From Opitutales bacterium (GTDB lineage Bacteria > Verrucomicrobiota > Verrucomicrobiia > Opitutales > T3Sed10-336): a stretch of DNA of 55,869 nt. Of this stretch, positions 9,201 to 16,708 are shown in pieces; position 1 is the stretch's first letter; every line of letters begins with the position of its first letter. The DNA is taken from the NCBI GenBank assembly GCA_007130045.1, contig SLTG01000101.1, forward strand, positions 1 to 55,869. The letters are read 5' to 3'. The translations under genes were made by a program, and so were the position numbers. Under the pieces are notes generated by a model. That model made no database searches and had not been told where the DNA came from. It saw nothing but the letters and a program-made list of their open reading frames with translations.

Positions 9201-11229
9201 CCCCCTCGTTCGCCGCCTCGAATCCGGAGTCAAACGGATCCACGTAGGCAAAGGGATTGAAGGATGTGCCTTTGTCCTCCCGAATGTGTCCGGACCAGTA
9301 AGGCTCTCCGGGGCTGGGGGGACTTTCGTCTATAGGCGCTTCGATGCGTTGGCCCACATTCACTGTGCGGGTCTCCACCCGCGGGGCGGCAAACGGGTCG
9401 GTGAGGGAAAAGGTCCCCAGCTCCGGAATCCAGGCGGCGAGCATCTTCGGAGGCGGTTCCTCGTCCGGACCGGCGGCCGGCAGGCCGAGCATTTCCGCCA
9501 GGCGGTTGTGTGCCCACAGGTTGCCACTGAAATCCACACTCAAATCGTCGGCGAGCCAGGAGAACACCCGTTCGAAGGCAATGTTTTCGCCCGAGGTGAA
9601 TCGCAGCAAGGTCCGGTGGGCGGGATATTGCGGTTCGAGATAGGTGTAGAACGCGAAGGTTTCGGTGAGCTTGGCACGGGGCCTGTCGAGCGAATCCTGG
9701 TACTCGATGATCGGCGTGTTCTCCATCGGCATGTCCACCGCCGTCTCCCGCGCCTCCTCCTCGCCGGCGACTGTCGGACGCATGTAGTGGCTGTAGCGGG
9801 TGATGTCGTCGGGCCAAACCATCCGGTAACGGACAAAGCGGAATGGCCACTGCAGGCCTTCCAGGCCTTCCTCGGTCCAGTGCATGAGAAAATCATTCAC
9901 GTTCCGCGTCTTCCGTATGGCGTACACCTGCAGGCGCGCCCCTTCGACGTGGTGCTGGAAGGCGAATTCGTGGTCGCTGCTGCGCAGAAGAAGCTTCGGC
10001 ATCAGATCGGAGTCGTCGGGGCTCCCGTCCGGCCAGGCGGTCAAACGCTCACCGAGTTCCACCGTGACGTCTGCGGGATTGACGCGACGGGTCACGTCGA
10101 TGATCTCTATGCCGAGATGCTGCCGGCGGTCGCCATCCAGATTATCGCCGAGCAGTTCCAGCAGGATGCGCCCCTGCCAGTTGAACGCGTGGATGTTCCC
10201 GGTGTCCTGATTATAAAAGATCGTGCGCTTCTCGGAGAACGTTTCGCCACCCTCGCCCGGGGGGACGGGAGGCGACGAGCCCGGTTCCTCGTAGGCCTCC
10301 TCCACCGTCCGGGGAAAATTATCCGTATAGATGAAATTCACGGTCAAGCCCTCGGGAACATCCACCGTGATCCCGGAGTTGCCGAATGTTCCCTCCGTCC
10401 AGTACATGCGCCTGGGCGTTTTCGCCGCGCTTCCGGATACGATGTAATGTTGCCGCAGGAGCGGGTACACGCGCCCGTCGATGACGGCGACACCGCCGTC
10501 ATCCGCGAATTCGTAATCATCCGGGTATTCGTCCAACTCATCCGCGCTGAGCGGTGCAGACCGCCGCCATTCGATCTCGATCGGTCCCGGCCGTATGGCA
10601 AAGACCGCCCGCGCGTGGCGGCTCCAATAATACGGAGCGTCCACATGGATGCCTCCCTCGATTTCGCCGGACGGCCAGTGCGGCTCGCGGATCCAATAGT
10701 CTTCCGGAGAGACCGGCGGCGTCCGTTCGCTCAGCGGCTCTTCTTGTTCGTCGACCTCCGGAACCTGGACGACGCCGCCGAAGAGAAACGCAACCTGCCG
10801 GCTGATGTAGGGAGCGCCGACCTGGGCGCGCGCGATATGGATCTGTTGCCCCGATGGTCCTCCCCGCGGCAGGACCTCCTGAGCGTAGGCGGAATAGGTG
10901 GCGTATCCGGAGGAACCGGACGGTCCCGGCCGGGTTTTCACGACCGCTCCGAACGAGACGAAGCCATTAAACTGGCCGTCGGTGGGCGGATTAAGCGTCA
11001 GCTCGCGTTCCGCCTGGTCGTCGCTCGTGGGGGCGCGCCCGTCCGACCCCGGCGGATTCCCGGATTCGGGTGAGATCGGCATCCCTCCACGCGAATGAAA
11101 GTTATAAAGGGTCTCCTGTTGGCGAATTTCGAACGGCGGAGAGAATTCCTGCGCGGTAACCACAACCGTGAGACAGAATGCGAGCCCCGTCAGAGAACCG
11201 GCGCGGAGGTGGGAGAAGCTTGTTTTCAT
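3232..11229 (-). CDS. Giant exported protein (2665 aa), TcA-like C-terminal region suspected
   Basis: ATG at 11229 is preceded by GGAG at a 10-nt distance and encodes a signal peptide ending VVVTAQE. Residues ~30-1500 are beta-rich, with Trp/Tyr-rich strands, an NPNEEHAL motif near residue 760 and at least one Ig/cadherin-like segment (PDWLTIVGATLEGTPEETGEY, ~residue 970). Residues ~1500-2000 are mixed and include repeated helix-like segments. About 2000-2340 is strongly helical and coiled-coil with a small-residue hydrophobic segment (FIAGLAAGGDVASAA), followed by AYDYET. The last ~250 residues are beta-rich and end with W-K-L-V-I-P-G then DIKLHFVTYSYSGN. This order recalls the pore-forming and TcB-binding end of Tc-toxin A subunits, but that is only a visual resemblance. 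No RHS/TcB-TcC partner is present in the window. Alternative: a structural surface protein. Confidence 0.8.
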   Translation of the reverse strand: MKTSFSHLRAGSLTGLAFCLTVVVTAQEFSPPFEIRQQETLYNFHSRGGMPISPESGNPPGSDGRAPTSDDQAERELTLNPPTDGQFNGFVSFGAVVKTRPGPSGSSGYATYSAYAQEVLPRGGPSGQQIHIARAQVGAPYISRQVAFLFGGVVQVPEVDEQEEPLSERTPPVSPEDYWIREPHWPSGEIEGGIHVDAPYYWSRHARAVFAIRPGPIEIEWRRSAPLSADELDEYPDDYEFADDGGVAVIDGRVYPLLRQHYIVSGSAAKTPRRMYWTEGTFGNSGITVDVPEGLTVNFIYTDNFPRTVEEAYEEPGSSPPVPPGEGGETFSEKRTIFYNQDTGNIHAFNWQGRILLELLGDNLDGDRRQHLGIEIIDVTRRVNPADVTVELGERLTAWPDGSPDDSDLMPKLLLRSSDHEFAFQHHVEGARLQVYAIRKTRNVNDFLMHWTEEGLEGLQWPFRFVRYRMVWPDDITRYSHYMRPTVAGEEEARETAVDMPMENTPIIEYQDSLDRPRAKLTETFAFYTYLEPQYPAHRTLLRFTSGENIAFERVFSWLADDLSVDFSGNLWAHNRLAEMLGLPAAGPDEEPPPKMLAAWIPELGTFSLTDPFAAPRVETRTVNVGQRIEAPIDESPPSPGEPYWSGHIREDKGTSFNPFAYVDPFDSGFEAANEGAIIPVNAIPGKNELEVWWFRSNRPDEASGFQPVYWPSVIGRYSVQWPQNAPEIVLASNLGSGALSDAEADGLVYTQNDPDLAGYNPNEEHALMIDGRAYALRDDLNIIEGEDYSSEPYVLIEYIDEDDRPAMTAFRVLREKPEEGWVFDYAVEAGTILPPPMPLPLLPPPVDGIGADAFNYNVEPVVADEGDLPVNWSEEEHPDGSFGHYRRFTILDRNDAFWVYRGLHAGPPPLEAGTYDAESGDFEHPVSATVRPDEPFRYVFHASHRAEALWLEPSGGTALPDWLTIVGATLEGTPEETGEYRFSFVLFSLVDGSSFEMDWTLVVNEEDPVQVQEEMEISSINPYTGTQVTHVGRPPHLAADPGPENSFTMRFYYKTREGFAWPGHEDVPPVDSIVPYLRPETATGGFEGEPDSSGTASIDIVYRPYWPGDTPGMRLGDTLMTAKEGLPAVRGQSSLQVLYQQSVARDMEAQNASAVLHDSTCEKEISIADVGLGDLPSGVRTDRFQGRLYFPDLPPHLVERFFFEPLRGEDGHLVFKGELREEVLGADYLLLNVARGEDLQAIRNLCPAGDADKAAWDQAVEGLVAMVETFHENPAVPGDFVADESQTVMVGIGDVVEIGDHNIAVDSYTLSASGPGTGYVTLMSGGGAAFTPSGDPVSVHIIRIEPIQFPGELKVIEATNPLSEELTMQHSADLGGRFDEYEYDWRIAAPVDGLPPVVDEGMAQWSEASFGTGLPRYLLGGASVRTLSDNYLVVRYRPLHPDHPLYVEDPESLENPDDAWSPWTSPMLAEGWIKRVLAGINPFQQRTDDLFNNRVSTDVSMLTQAGPRWEGDIALNIDTIDDYGLIEIYETVLRRGRMLSIEAGINYGPANDALLLAAGYLNDLYMFVGNEAWADAANPTIGIGTADETHGDVATSLFAFKGQVPNLLEEELALLRGRDDFLLPGVEVEPIYNRLVWNYTRGIDSGEVIYAINYNIQEKPDGEPTGIIDASDAARMFPQGHGDAYGHYLTALKGYYSLLMNENFDWVPRIEAVLVLGQPVSVDYFDERKFAAAAAAVARAGQHTFDLTWRRDFESGDDTGWEHFADIRENTQTGRTRYWGMDHWATRTGQGAYVNWVVGNAILPAEDTEREGIQKIDRTTVPELIELPVLMGMLQTNLNNAEAGLTPLGLPEGGIAFDIDPLKVVGADGQTHFEQIYDRALIALNNAVAAFDDAKDVTRMMRSEEDSLAGFQTTVAQQEHAFTNALIELYGTPYPDDIGPGRTYVSGYDGPDLLHFMYVDLPELPDGLGQAQTDETRVFELDIQKLPESWQTHLHTEFDFFEFEEGEYILDDHFIQYELGPHGFFSKPENWTGRRRSPGRVQQAVSELIAAHQALSQALADAEFSHESVARQVRLFNARVEMEDNVEAIERRLMLSADLVKLVELGYEAFEAISTVTNKTVSNVSEAILEGIPTNFIAGLAAGGDVASAARAGIKAAGGTIETASDWTKVAKFITTKAFSAAQESFAKWRRFNVIDNTLKRDQQLKEQVAALGAGFGSMAGHLETVNQRLRALDDAERAYRAAVAQGDRILEEREIFRRRSASVIQGYRTRDAAFRIFRNEKLERYKTLFDLAARYTFLAAQAYDYETGLLHTPEGRAFIDRIVAARALGVVSNGEPQFAGSATGDPGLSSILAEMMGDWSVLRGRLGFNNPDAYGTTVSLRREKFRIRPGEESRDNWQDILQASWRSNILDDADVRRHAMQAGADGFPVPGLVISFSTTIAPGRNLFGHPLAAGDHAFSPSSFATKIFAAGVALEGYQGMSDPGANTAGVEFAGGNSPDDPDAHWLNSDALAATPYIYLIPVGADSMRSPPLGDAGGIRTWQVNDVTVPLPFNIGASQLSTLQWWQSSDFLTEDMFSIRKHQAFRPVSSADVFGFDLYGSDGSLQPSQFTNNRLIGRSVWNSEWKLVIPGDTLLSDADEGLRRFIKTVHDIKLHFVTYSYSGN

Positions 11230-11276
11230 CGTTCGATGCTCCGGTGTTTCGATGGGTTTGCGGCGATGGCTCAGTT

Positions 11277-12674
11277 TTATTGCCGTGCGCGGGATGCATC
11301 GAGAGCGGACGACACGGGAGCATCCGCACCCGTGAGCATCAGCGGCGCCATTCGTTCCTCCAGCGCCTCCAGGCGTGCCCGGTCGGAGGCGGCGACGGCT
11401 TCCTGACGGCGTTGCGCCTGCGTCATCTCCTCCAGCATTTTCTTCAATTCCCGGTTTTCCGATTCGAGCGAGGCCAGGCGCGAGGCCTGTTCCTCCCGTA
11501 GCGATTCGATCTGCTCCTGTTGCTCCAGAATGGCGCTAAGGAGGAGCGCGCTCAGGCGTTCCATGTTGATCTGCTTGTACCCGTCGTCACTGGTGGTGAC
11601 CCAATCCGGAAACACCCGTTCGACTTCCTGCGCGACGAATCCGATCTCCGGTCTCGAATAGCGATCCACAATCTCCCGGCGCTTCTCCTCCCAAACCTGC
11701 CGGTTATCCTCGGGGGTCCCCGACAGGGATAGGTAGTCCGATTCAACGTTCCGGGTAAAGTGCCGGATGGCTTCCTCGTTCCAGTCCCACGTAACGCCCC
11801 TAAGCTTCTTTACCGTTTCGAGGGGCGAAGGAATCGCCACGATATTTTCCTTGAGCCGCTCGTCGGATGACCAGACGGCGTTGCCACCCAATCCCTCGAT
11901 CAAGCGGCGCCTGGTGCCGCTAAATCGCACGTAAAACCTTCCATCTGCCCGGAGGTCTCCCGTGAACGTTCTGGTTCCACCAATGCTTGCCGGTAAACGT
12001 GATGCGCTGAAAGTCCCGGACGTAATCTTCGACGCGTTCAGGTTCGGAATCCGTTCCGCATGGAATACGCCTAAGGTCACACTTTCAGCGTTCAGCCCGG
12101 TCAGGTTGGATCCGCTCCCCGAGACGGTGTCCGCGCTCAAGCCTCCGGCAATCGTCACGTGGCTTCCGTCGGTCGTAACCAGACTTTGACCTTGATCATT
12201 CACCATTGACCGGGTCTGCGAAGAAAGGAACGCGTAGGGCGAGGTCAGGAGGCGCAGGCGAGGTAAAATATCGTCGTACACATCACTTCCGGCATCGAAA
12301 CGGACGGCGACGCCGATAAACCGCTCGGCCGCATCGAACCCCGAAAAGACCGAGGAGAGATCGGGACGCGGATCGCTCCCAAACTCGGCCCCTTCCCCGA
12401 GAAGCACGCTGAAATATCCGTTGTCCACGGTGATCGTCTGTTGTTCGACCCACAGGAGGTTGCCGCCGGAAGAGGCGTCGAAGATGCTGAAGGTCACGTC
12501 GTAGTTCGCCGGCAGCGGGTTCCCCTCCCCGTCGGTGCCGAGCGGCACGCCGTCGGAATCCACCAGGTAGCCCTGGTAGGAGAGCAGTTCAGGAGGCCCC
12601 CCGCTCCAGACTGGTGGCGCGAATGCGAGCAAAAGAAGGACGGGAATGAATCGGGTGCAGGTTATGGTTTTCAT
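11277..12674 (-). CDS. Exported protein with C-terminal S74 tail-spike chaperone domain
   Basis: A 465-aa protein with a signal peptide (about residues 1-24, ending PPVWSGG), then a beta-rich region beginning PELLSYQGYLVDSDG. This opening is common in bacterial proteins with tail-fibre-like trimeric stalks. A repetitive middle follows (VTLGVFHAERIPNLNASKITSGTF). Residues ~268-400 match the S74 intramolecular chaperone: S-S-D-E-R-L-K-E-N-I, with Ser270 and Lys275 in the positions of the self-cleavage dyad of endosialidase-type tail spikes, then EIGFVAQEV and KQINMERLSALLLSAI. A coiled coil (EQQEQIESLREEQ...) ends the protein. In phage relatives this domain promotes trimer folding and then cuts itself off. 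The gene lies 47 nt upstream of the 2665-aa gene, so a trimeric partner fibre is a reasonable inference. Confidence 0.85.
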   Translation of the reverse strand: MKTITCTRFIPVLLLLAFAPPVWSGGPPELLSYQGYLVDSDGVPLGTDGEGNPLPANYDVTFSIFDASSGGNLLWVEQQTITVDNGYFSVLLGEGAEFGSDPRPDLSSVFSGFDAAERFIGVAVRFDAGSDVYDDILPRLRLLTSPYAFLSSQTRSMVNDQGQSLVTTDGSHVTIAGGLSADTVSGSGSNLTGLNAESVTLGVFHAERIPNLNASKITSGTFSASRLPASIGGTRTFTGDLRADGRFYVRFSGTRRRLIEGLGGNAVWSSDERLKENIVAIPSPLETVKKLRGVTWDWNEEAIRHFTRNVESDYLSLSGTPEDNRQVWEEKRREIVDRYSRPEIGFVAQEVERVFPDWVTTSDDGYKQINMERLSALLLSAILEQQEQIESLREEQASRLASLESENRELKKMLEEMTQAQRRQEAVAASDRARLEALEERMAPLMLTGADAPVSSALDASRARQ

Positions 12675-12712
12675 GACGGAAGATTCGGATGGTTGTCCAG
12701 GTGTGCGGAAAA

Positions 12713-14503
12713 TCAGTCGGAGAGTGTGGCGATATCGATGATGCGATTGAGGGCGAAGCCGCCGCGGACCCGGTATTCGCGGGTGGCGTTTCCCGCTCCG
12801 TGGAGGGTTACGGTTTCTTCGTAGGTTCCCGACAGGATGCCGCCGCCGGCGACGATGTCGGCGAAATGCCCCGCGGGCGGCTCGACACGCAGTGAAATCC
12901 GGCGGGTGATCCCGTAGGATTCCGCCCCTTGCGGCAACGGCTGCTCGAAGCGCGCGTCGAAATTGTCATGGTCCGGATGATACGTATGCAGGAAGGGATT
13001 CGAGGGGTTGTCGTCGTGAGCGAGAGGCACCGTCACCGCGATCTCGGCCGCCTCGTGCAAACGGCCGTTGAACGTCCACGAGCGGTTCTCCTCCGTCCAG
13101 GGCAGGTGGGCCGCGCTGATACGGCGGGCCGCCGAGAGGAGCGTGGAATCGAGCGCGCTTTCACGCCTGGCGAGGCCCACGTTATCTTCGTCCAGGGGAC
13201 CGAAGTAAATCCTCTGCATGAGCGTCGCCCCGTTCTCCCCGTCGTCGTGAAGGATCAGGCGCAGGGGGAACGGGCGCGCGACCGGCCCGAAGGACTCGTC
13301 CACCGACTCGACCACGTAACCGCCGTTCTCGTCCTCCACCAGGGCTCCCGATTCCGTTTCGGCATAGGTGACGAGTTGATGTCCCACCTCGGCGACCAGC
13401 GCGTTGCCCACCCAGAGGCCGGTTGTGGAAGCGACCTCCGCGGAGACCGGCAGATCGATTGCCAGCATTCCCTGGGAATCGGTCACCTCCAGGATTCCCG
13501 CAAACAGATCGCCGGCCTCCCCGGTCATGGCGGATCGATCGAGACCGAGAACCACCTCGGCCTCGGAGCCCGGTTGTCCACTGGGTTGAAGAGTCCACTC
13601 TGCCGGCCCGTCCTCAAAGCGCCCAAAGTCATAAGTCAGATCGGACATGTCGAGTTCGCCCCGCCAGATGAGGGGAACGTTGCCGGCGATCGGCCGCTCG
13701 CCCGGCGGGGGCGATTCCGAGGAAATCAGGCGCGCGGACACCGTCACCGGCTGATCGATCGGATTGCGCAGGCGAATGCGGTGCTGCCCCGCAAGCGCGC
13801 CGAATCGCACCTCGCCCCTGCCTTGCAGATCGATCGCCAACGGGCCAAAATAGCGGTTGTATTCGTCGGCACGCACCCAGTAGGCCTCGCCGCGGTTGAG
13901 AGGCGTCTGCCGAAGCAGCGTCGGCCAGAGACGGGCGGGATTCTCGTCGTCGAACGGACCGCCCGGGTAGTGATAAATCTCCGCTTCGTTGTGGAGGGTG
14001 CGCGAGGGGCCAAGGAAGGTGCCCCAGGTCGGGGGATTCGTGCGCGGTGTCGGGATCCCGATGAAATTCAGCCCGGAACTCGTCCAGGAAACGTGAGGCG
14101 CGACCGGCTTCCCTTTGAGCGTCCACGTGTACGCGCCAACGTCCGACCGCACACGCACCAGGTAGGCCGCGTTCGGCGCGAGCCGCTGCAACGGTGACGA
14201 ACCACCCCAGTAGCGGTCCCATCGCAGCCACTGCGTGCCGCCGGCCGACGGTTCCTGGGGACTTTCGATAAACTGCATCGTGCCCGCCGCCGGCATCCAG
14301 AGCCAGATCTCCTCGATCGGGTTTGACGAGTCATTCCCAACGATTTCGCCCAGCGATGCATGGGAAGGGTCAATGTGGAGGTAAACGGCGTTCCAACCGC
14401 CAACCAGCTCGAATGTTTCAGTTCGCCACTGCGCACCCAGAGTGTTCGCCGCGAACAGGCAGACCATAAAGAGGCCCGCACAACCACATGTTTGATGATT
14501 CAT
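12713..14503 (-). CDS. Exported 596-aa protein of unknown family, first gene of cluster A
   Basis: A signal peptide (MNHQTCGC then a hydrophobic run to LGAQ) is followed by FELVGGWNAVYLHIDP, a WLWMP motif and an ITRRISLRV strand near the end. The whole chain is beta-rich with many Trp/Tyr and no transmembrane segment after the signal, so secretion is likely. NPFLHTYHPDHDN near residue 510 is distinctive (two His, three Asp/Asn) and could bind metal. I cannot name a family. The gene is followed at 38 nt by the S74 protein and then by the giant protein, which argues for co-expression. A promoter-like element lies about 170 nt upstream. No clear ribosome site precedes this ATG. Confidence 0.75.
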   Translation of the reverse strand: MNHQTCGCAGLFMVCLFAANTLGAQWRTETFELVGGWNAVYLHIDPSHASLGEIVGNDSSNPIEEIWLWMPAAGTMQFIESPQEPSAGGTQWLRWDRYWGGSSPLQRLAPNAAYLVRVRSDVGAYTWTLKGKPVAPHVSWTSSGLNFIGIPTPRTNPPTWGTFLGPSRTLHNEAEIYHYPGGPFDDENPARLWPTLLRQTPLNRGEAYWVRADEYNRYFGPLAIDLQGRGEVRFGALAGQHRIRLRNPIDQPVTVSARLISSESPPPGERPIAGNVPLIWRGELDMSDLTYDFGRFEDGPAEWTLQPSGQPGSEAEVVLGLDRSAMTGEAGDLFAGILEVTDSQGMLAIDLPVSAEVASTTGLWVGNALVAEVGHQLVTYAETESGALVEDENGGYVVESVDESFGPVARPFPLRLILHDDGENGATLMQRIYFGPLDEDNVGLARRESALDSTLLSAARRISAAHLPWTEENRSWTFNGRLHEAAEIAVTVPLAHDDNPSNPFLHTYHPDHDNFDARFEQPLPQGAESYGITRRISLRVEPPAGHFADIVAGGGILSGTYEETVTLHGAGNATREYRVRGGFALNRIIDIATLSD

Positions 14504-14945
14504 GACCCAAGCCGGTAGTATGAAATTTTCGGAACGACTCCGCAGAGGAGCCTCACATCAAATCCAAACGACAGCAGGGGCTCAGGTTGAAGGGCACATC
14601 GCCGTTGGACGAGACCGGCGGTAGCGAAACAGTGGCTATTCCGATGCTGGTAGAAGATTAAATGCGATACTAATTGTAATCAGTATTTGTTATATGTAAA
14701 ACAAATTTTGACATTTTTTTAACGCCTCACCGAGGCCTCCGACCCCAAGTTGAACAAAGACGGAATCGGGCCAATTCTCTGGGTGTACGTCCCATACTCC
14801 TCCGGCTGGTTGAGTTCGTTGTGAGCGGCCTGGCGCACTCCGCCCCTGACCGCCGTTCGCGTGCTCTCCCGCGGGGTCCCGTTATCCGTTCGAAGGCCGA
14901 CAAAGGAGGTTGCCATTTCGCACCCGCGCCCTTATCACTGTCATC
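14504..14945. other. Divergent intergenic region between cluster A and glsB-like gene
   Basis: No gene is supportable here. A 65-codon minus-strand frame at 14719-14916 has no motif and is rejected. An AT-rich island at about 14655-14720 contains the minus-strand promoter-like pair listed separately, and AAAGGAGG at 14902-14908 resembles a ribosome site but stands 38 nt from the ATG of the next gene. Confidence 0.5.
14673..14700 (-). promoter_or_regulatory. Candidate sigma-70-type promoter for cluster A
   Basis: On the minus strand TTTACA (14695-14700) is followed after 16 nt by TACAAT (14673-14678), within an AT-rich island. It would give a leader of roughly 165 nt before the 596-aa gene. 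Based on consensus similarity only. Confidence 0.35.
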
Positions 14946-15218
14946 ATGACCTTCTTGGAATTTCTTCTACTGCTTTTGATCGCCGGTGTCTGCGGTGCTC
15001 TCGGTCAGGCCATCGCCGGATACTCGCTTGGGGGTTTTCTAGTGTCCATCGTCGTGGGGTTCATCGGGGCGCTGCTTGGCTCCTGGATGAGTTCCCGGCT
15101 TGGTTTGCCGGAGTTGCTGAGCGTTCAGGTAGGCGGCGAAGCCTTTCCCATTATCTGGTCGATCATCGGCTCGGTGGCGTTTGTGATCGTGGTCGGGCTT
15201 CTCACCAGGAGAAGGTGA
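14946..15218 (+). CDS. GlsB/YeaQ/YmgE-type (transglycosylase-associated) membrane protein
   Basis: A 90-aa protein with three hydrophobic segments. It carries the family's Gly-rich pattern (GVCGALGQAIAGYSLGGFLVS, then VGFIGALLGSW) and a final helix before a basic tail (LLTRRR). Members of this family are small inner-membrane proteins linked to general stress responses; their biochemical role is not settled. I chose the ATG at 14946 because the protein start MTFLEFLLLLL fits the family. An upstream in-frame TTG at 14910 directly abuts an AGGAGG, too close to be a normal ribosome site. It stands alone, divergent from cluster A. Confidence 0.85.
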   Translation: MTFLEFLLLLLIAGVCGALGQAIAGYSLGGFLVSIVVGFIGALLGSWMSSRLGLPELLSVQVGGEAFPIIWSIIGSVAFVIVVGLLTRRR

Positions 15219-15495
15219 CCGCCTGGCCGGACCTCTTCGCCGGCGATCGAAGATCGAGGGAACCCGTGTTCCCGTGTTCCGCCGCCGGGATCGCGTATCC
15301 CGCATGCATCCCGTTGGGCAAGACAATGTGGATCACGTCGATGTTCGGATTCTCGCGATTTGGTCACAACTATCGAAAGGCGCCACATACTTATGACCTG
15401 AAATCCGGGCGAAGATCAGCGGTTCACCTGTCTGCGGAAACCAGAATAAACGTGATCGGTTTCCCCACCGGACTTACTTTCGATTGACGGGCGAG

Positions 15496-16506
15496 CTAGA
15501 CACGTTTGCCTGAAGAAATCCGAGACCCGCCCGCCGCCGACGATTGCAGTCGCACACGAAAGCAGGCTCCGCCAAGATGCGAGTCCTCGATCTCCACCTT
15601 TCCCCCGTGGGCTTCCGCGCATGCCTGAACCGAAAGCAGTCCGAGCCCGCAACCGTCAGGTTTGGTTGAGATCAAAGGATCCATAATCCTTTCCCTGTCC
15701 TCCACCGGCACCCCGGGACCGTTGTCATGAACTTCCACGAGAATCTCGTTCCCTTTCACAATCAGTTTCACTTCGACCGTGCCCTTTCCGCCGGTCGCAT
15801 CCGCCGCATTGAGCAAGAGGTTGAGAAACATTTGATGTACCAGGGCGGAACGGCCGCGGATCCTCAACTCCGACTGTTTCTCCAACAGAAAGTGACAGCC
15901 TCGCGCTTTCCTGTGAGATTCCAGCAAATCCATGACACGGCGAGCAACCCCCACCAGGTCGAATTCTTCGTCCACGTTTCCCTTTTGGCTGCTTCTCGCC
16001 GTGCCAAGCCGCGCAATCAGTCTTTTGAGATCATCGTTCGCCGTGGTCAATGTTCTCATTAACCGACTCCTTTCATGCTCCGGTGCCTCGTCGAGTTCAT
16101 CGGTAACGTGCTCGATCACCATAAGGATGTTGTTGATATCGTGTGCCACCGAAGAGGCAAACAGGCCGGCGGCCGCCCGATGGTTCGCCGTAAGCAGGTT
16201 GTCGCGGTAGTCCGTCAGCGACCGCTCGTGAAGGGCCAGTTTCCGGAAAAGGAAAAACGCGAAGATGAATAGGAGCAGGCCGCTGACGACAACGAACGCC
16301 GCCCCTTTTATCTTTTCGATCCGCTGCAACTCGGCGACGGTTTCGGCATACCTGGCTGCAATGCCTCCGGAGAAAAGGATGTAGGTTAAAGCAACGGCAA
16401 AATAACCCAGGGAAAGCCAAAGAGCGAGACGCAACGGTTGACGCATTGCGTCCCCGGAAGCCCGCGTTCCGCGAAAAAGCGCTCTTTCTTTTACTTTTTC
16501 CTTCAT
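15496..16506 (-). CDS. Membrane sensor histidine kinase
   Basis: A 336-aa protein. Two transmembrane helices (about residues 26-46 and 68-88) flank a short periplasmic loop of only ~22 residues, so no large ligand-binding domain is present. The phosphoacceptor box is FASSVAHDINNIL (His near 121). The ATPase domain shows NLLLNAADA (N box), VHDNGPGVP (G1) and CGLGLLSVQACAEAHGG (G2). This is the HisKA/HATPase_c class of two-component kinases. It lies about 200 nt downstream of a hybrid kinase on the same strand. No separate DNA-binding response regulator adjoins it, so its partner is unknown. Confidence 0.9.
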   Translation of the reverse strand: MKEKVKERALFRGTRASGDAMRQPLRLALWLSLGYFAVALTYILFSGGIAARYAETVAELQRIEKIKGAAFVVVSGLLLFIFAFFLFRKLALHERSLTDYRDNLLTANHRAAAGLFASSVAHDINNILMVIEHVTDELDEAPEHERSRLMRTLTTANDDLKRLIARLGTARSSQKGNVDEEFDLVGVARRVMDLLESHRKARGCHFLLEKQSELRIRGRSALVHQMFLNLLLNAADATGGKGTVEVKLIVKGNEILVEVHDNGPGVPVEDRERIMDPLISTKPDGCGLGLLSVQACAEAHGGKVEIEDSHLGGACFRVRLQSSAAGGSRISSGKRV

Positions 16507-16708
16507 ATGGACATCCGGCTTTCGTTCACACCCCTCGACCGGACGCCGGAAGGAATCGGGCCGACGGTATCCAGAGCTGGGAATCGAAGAAGCAACACAA
16601 TGCCTTGATATTGATTGAGAACGTTCACAATCAGCAAGCAGAAAACGAGTACACTATTTCCAGTCACAGAGGTCCTGTTCAGTCCATGTGCAACGCCGCG
16701 AGCACCGC

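Noticed and set aside
6166-11073. 1635-codon open frame antisense to the 2665-aa gene
   Set aside because: It mirrors the codon periodicity of the GC-rich gene on the other strand; its translation is Arg/Gly/Pro/Val-rich without signal peptide or motifs.
11277-12674. Prophage tail-spike explanation for the S74 protein
   Set aside because: Signal peptide present and no capsid, tail, integrase or lysis genes nearby.
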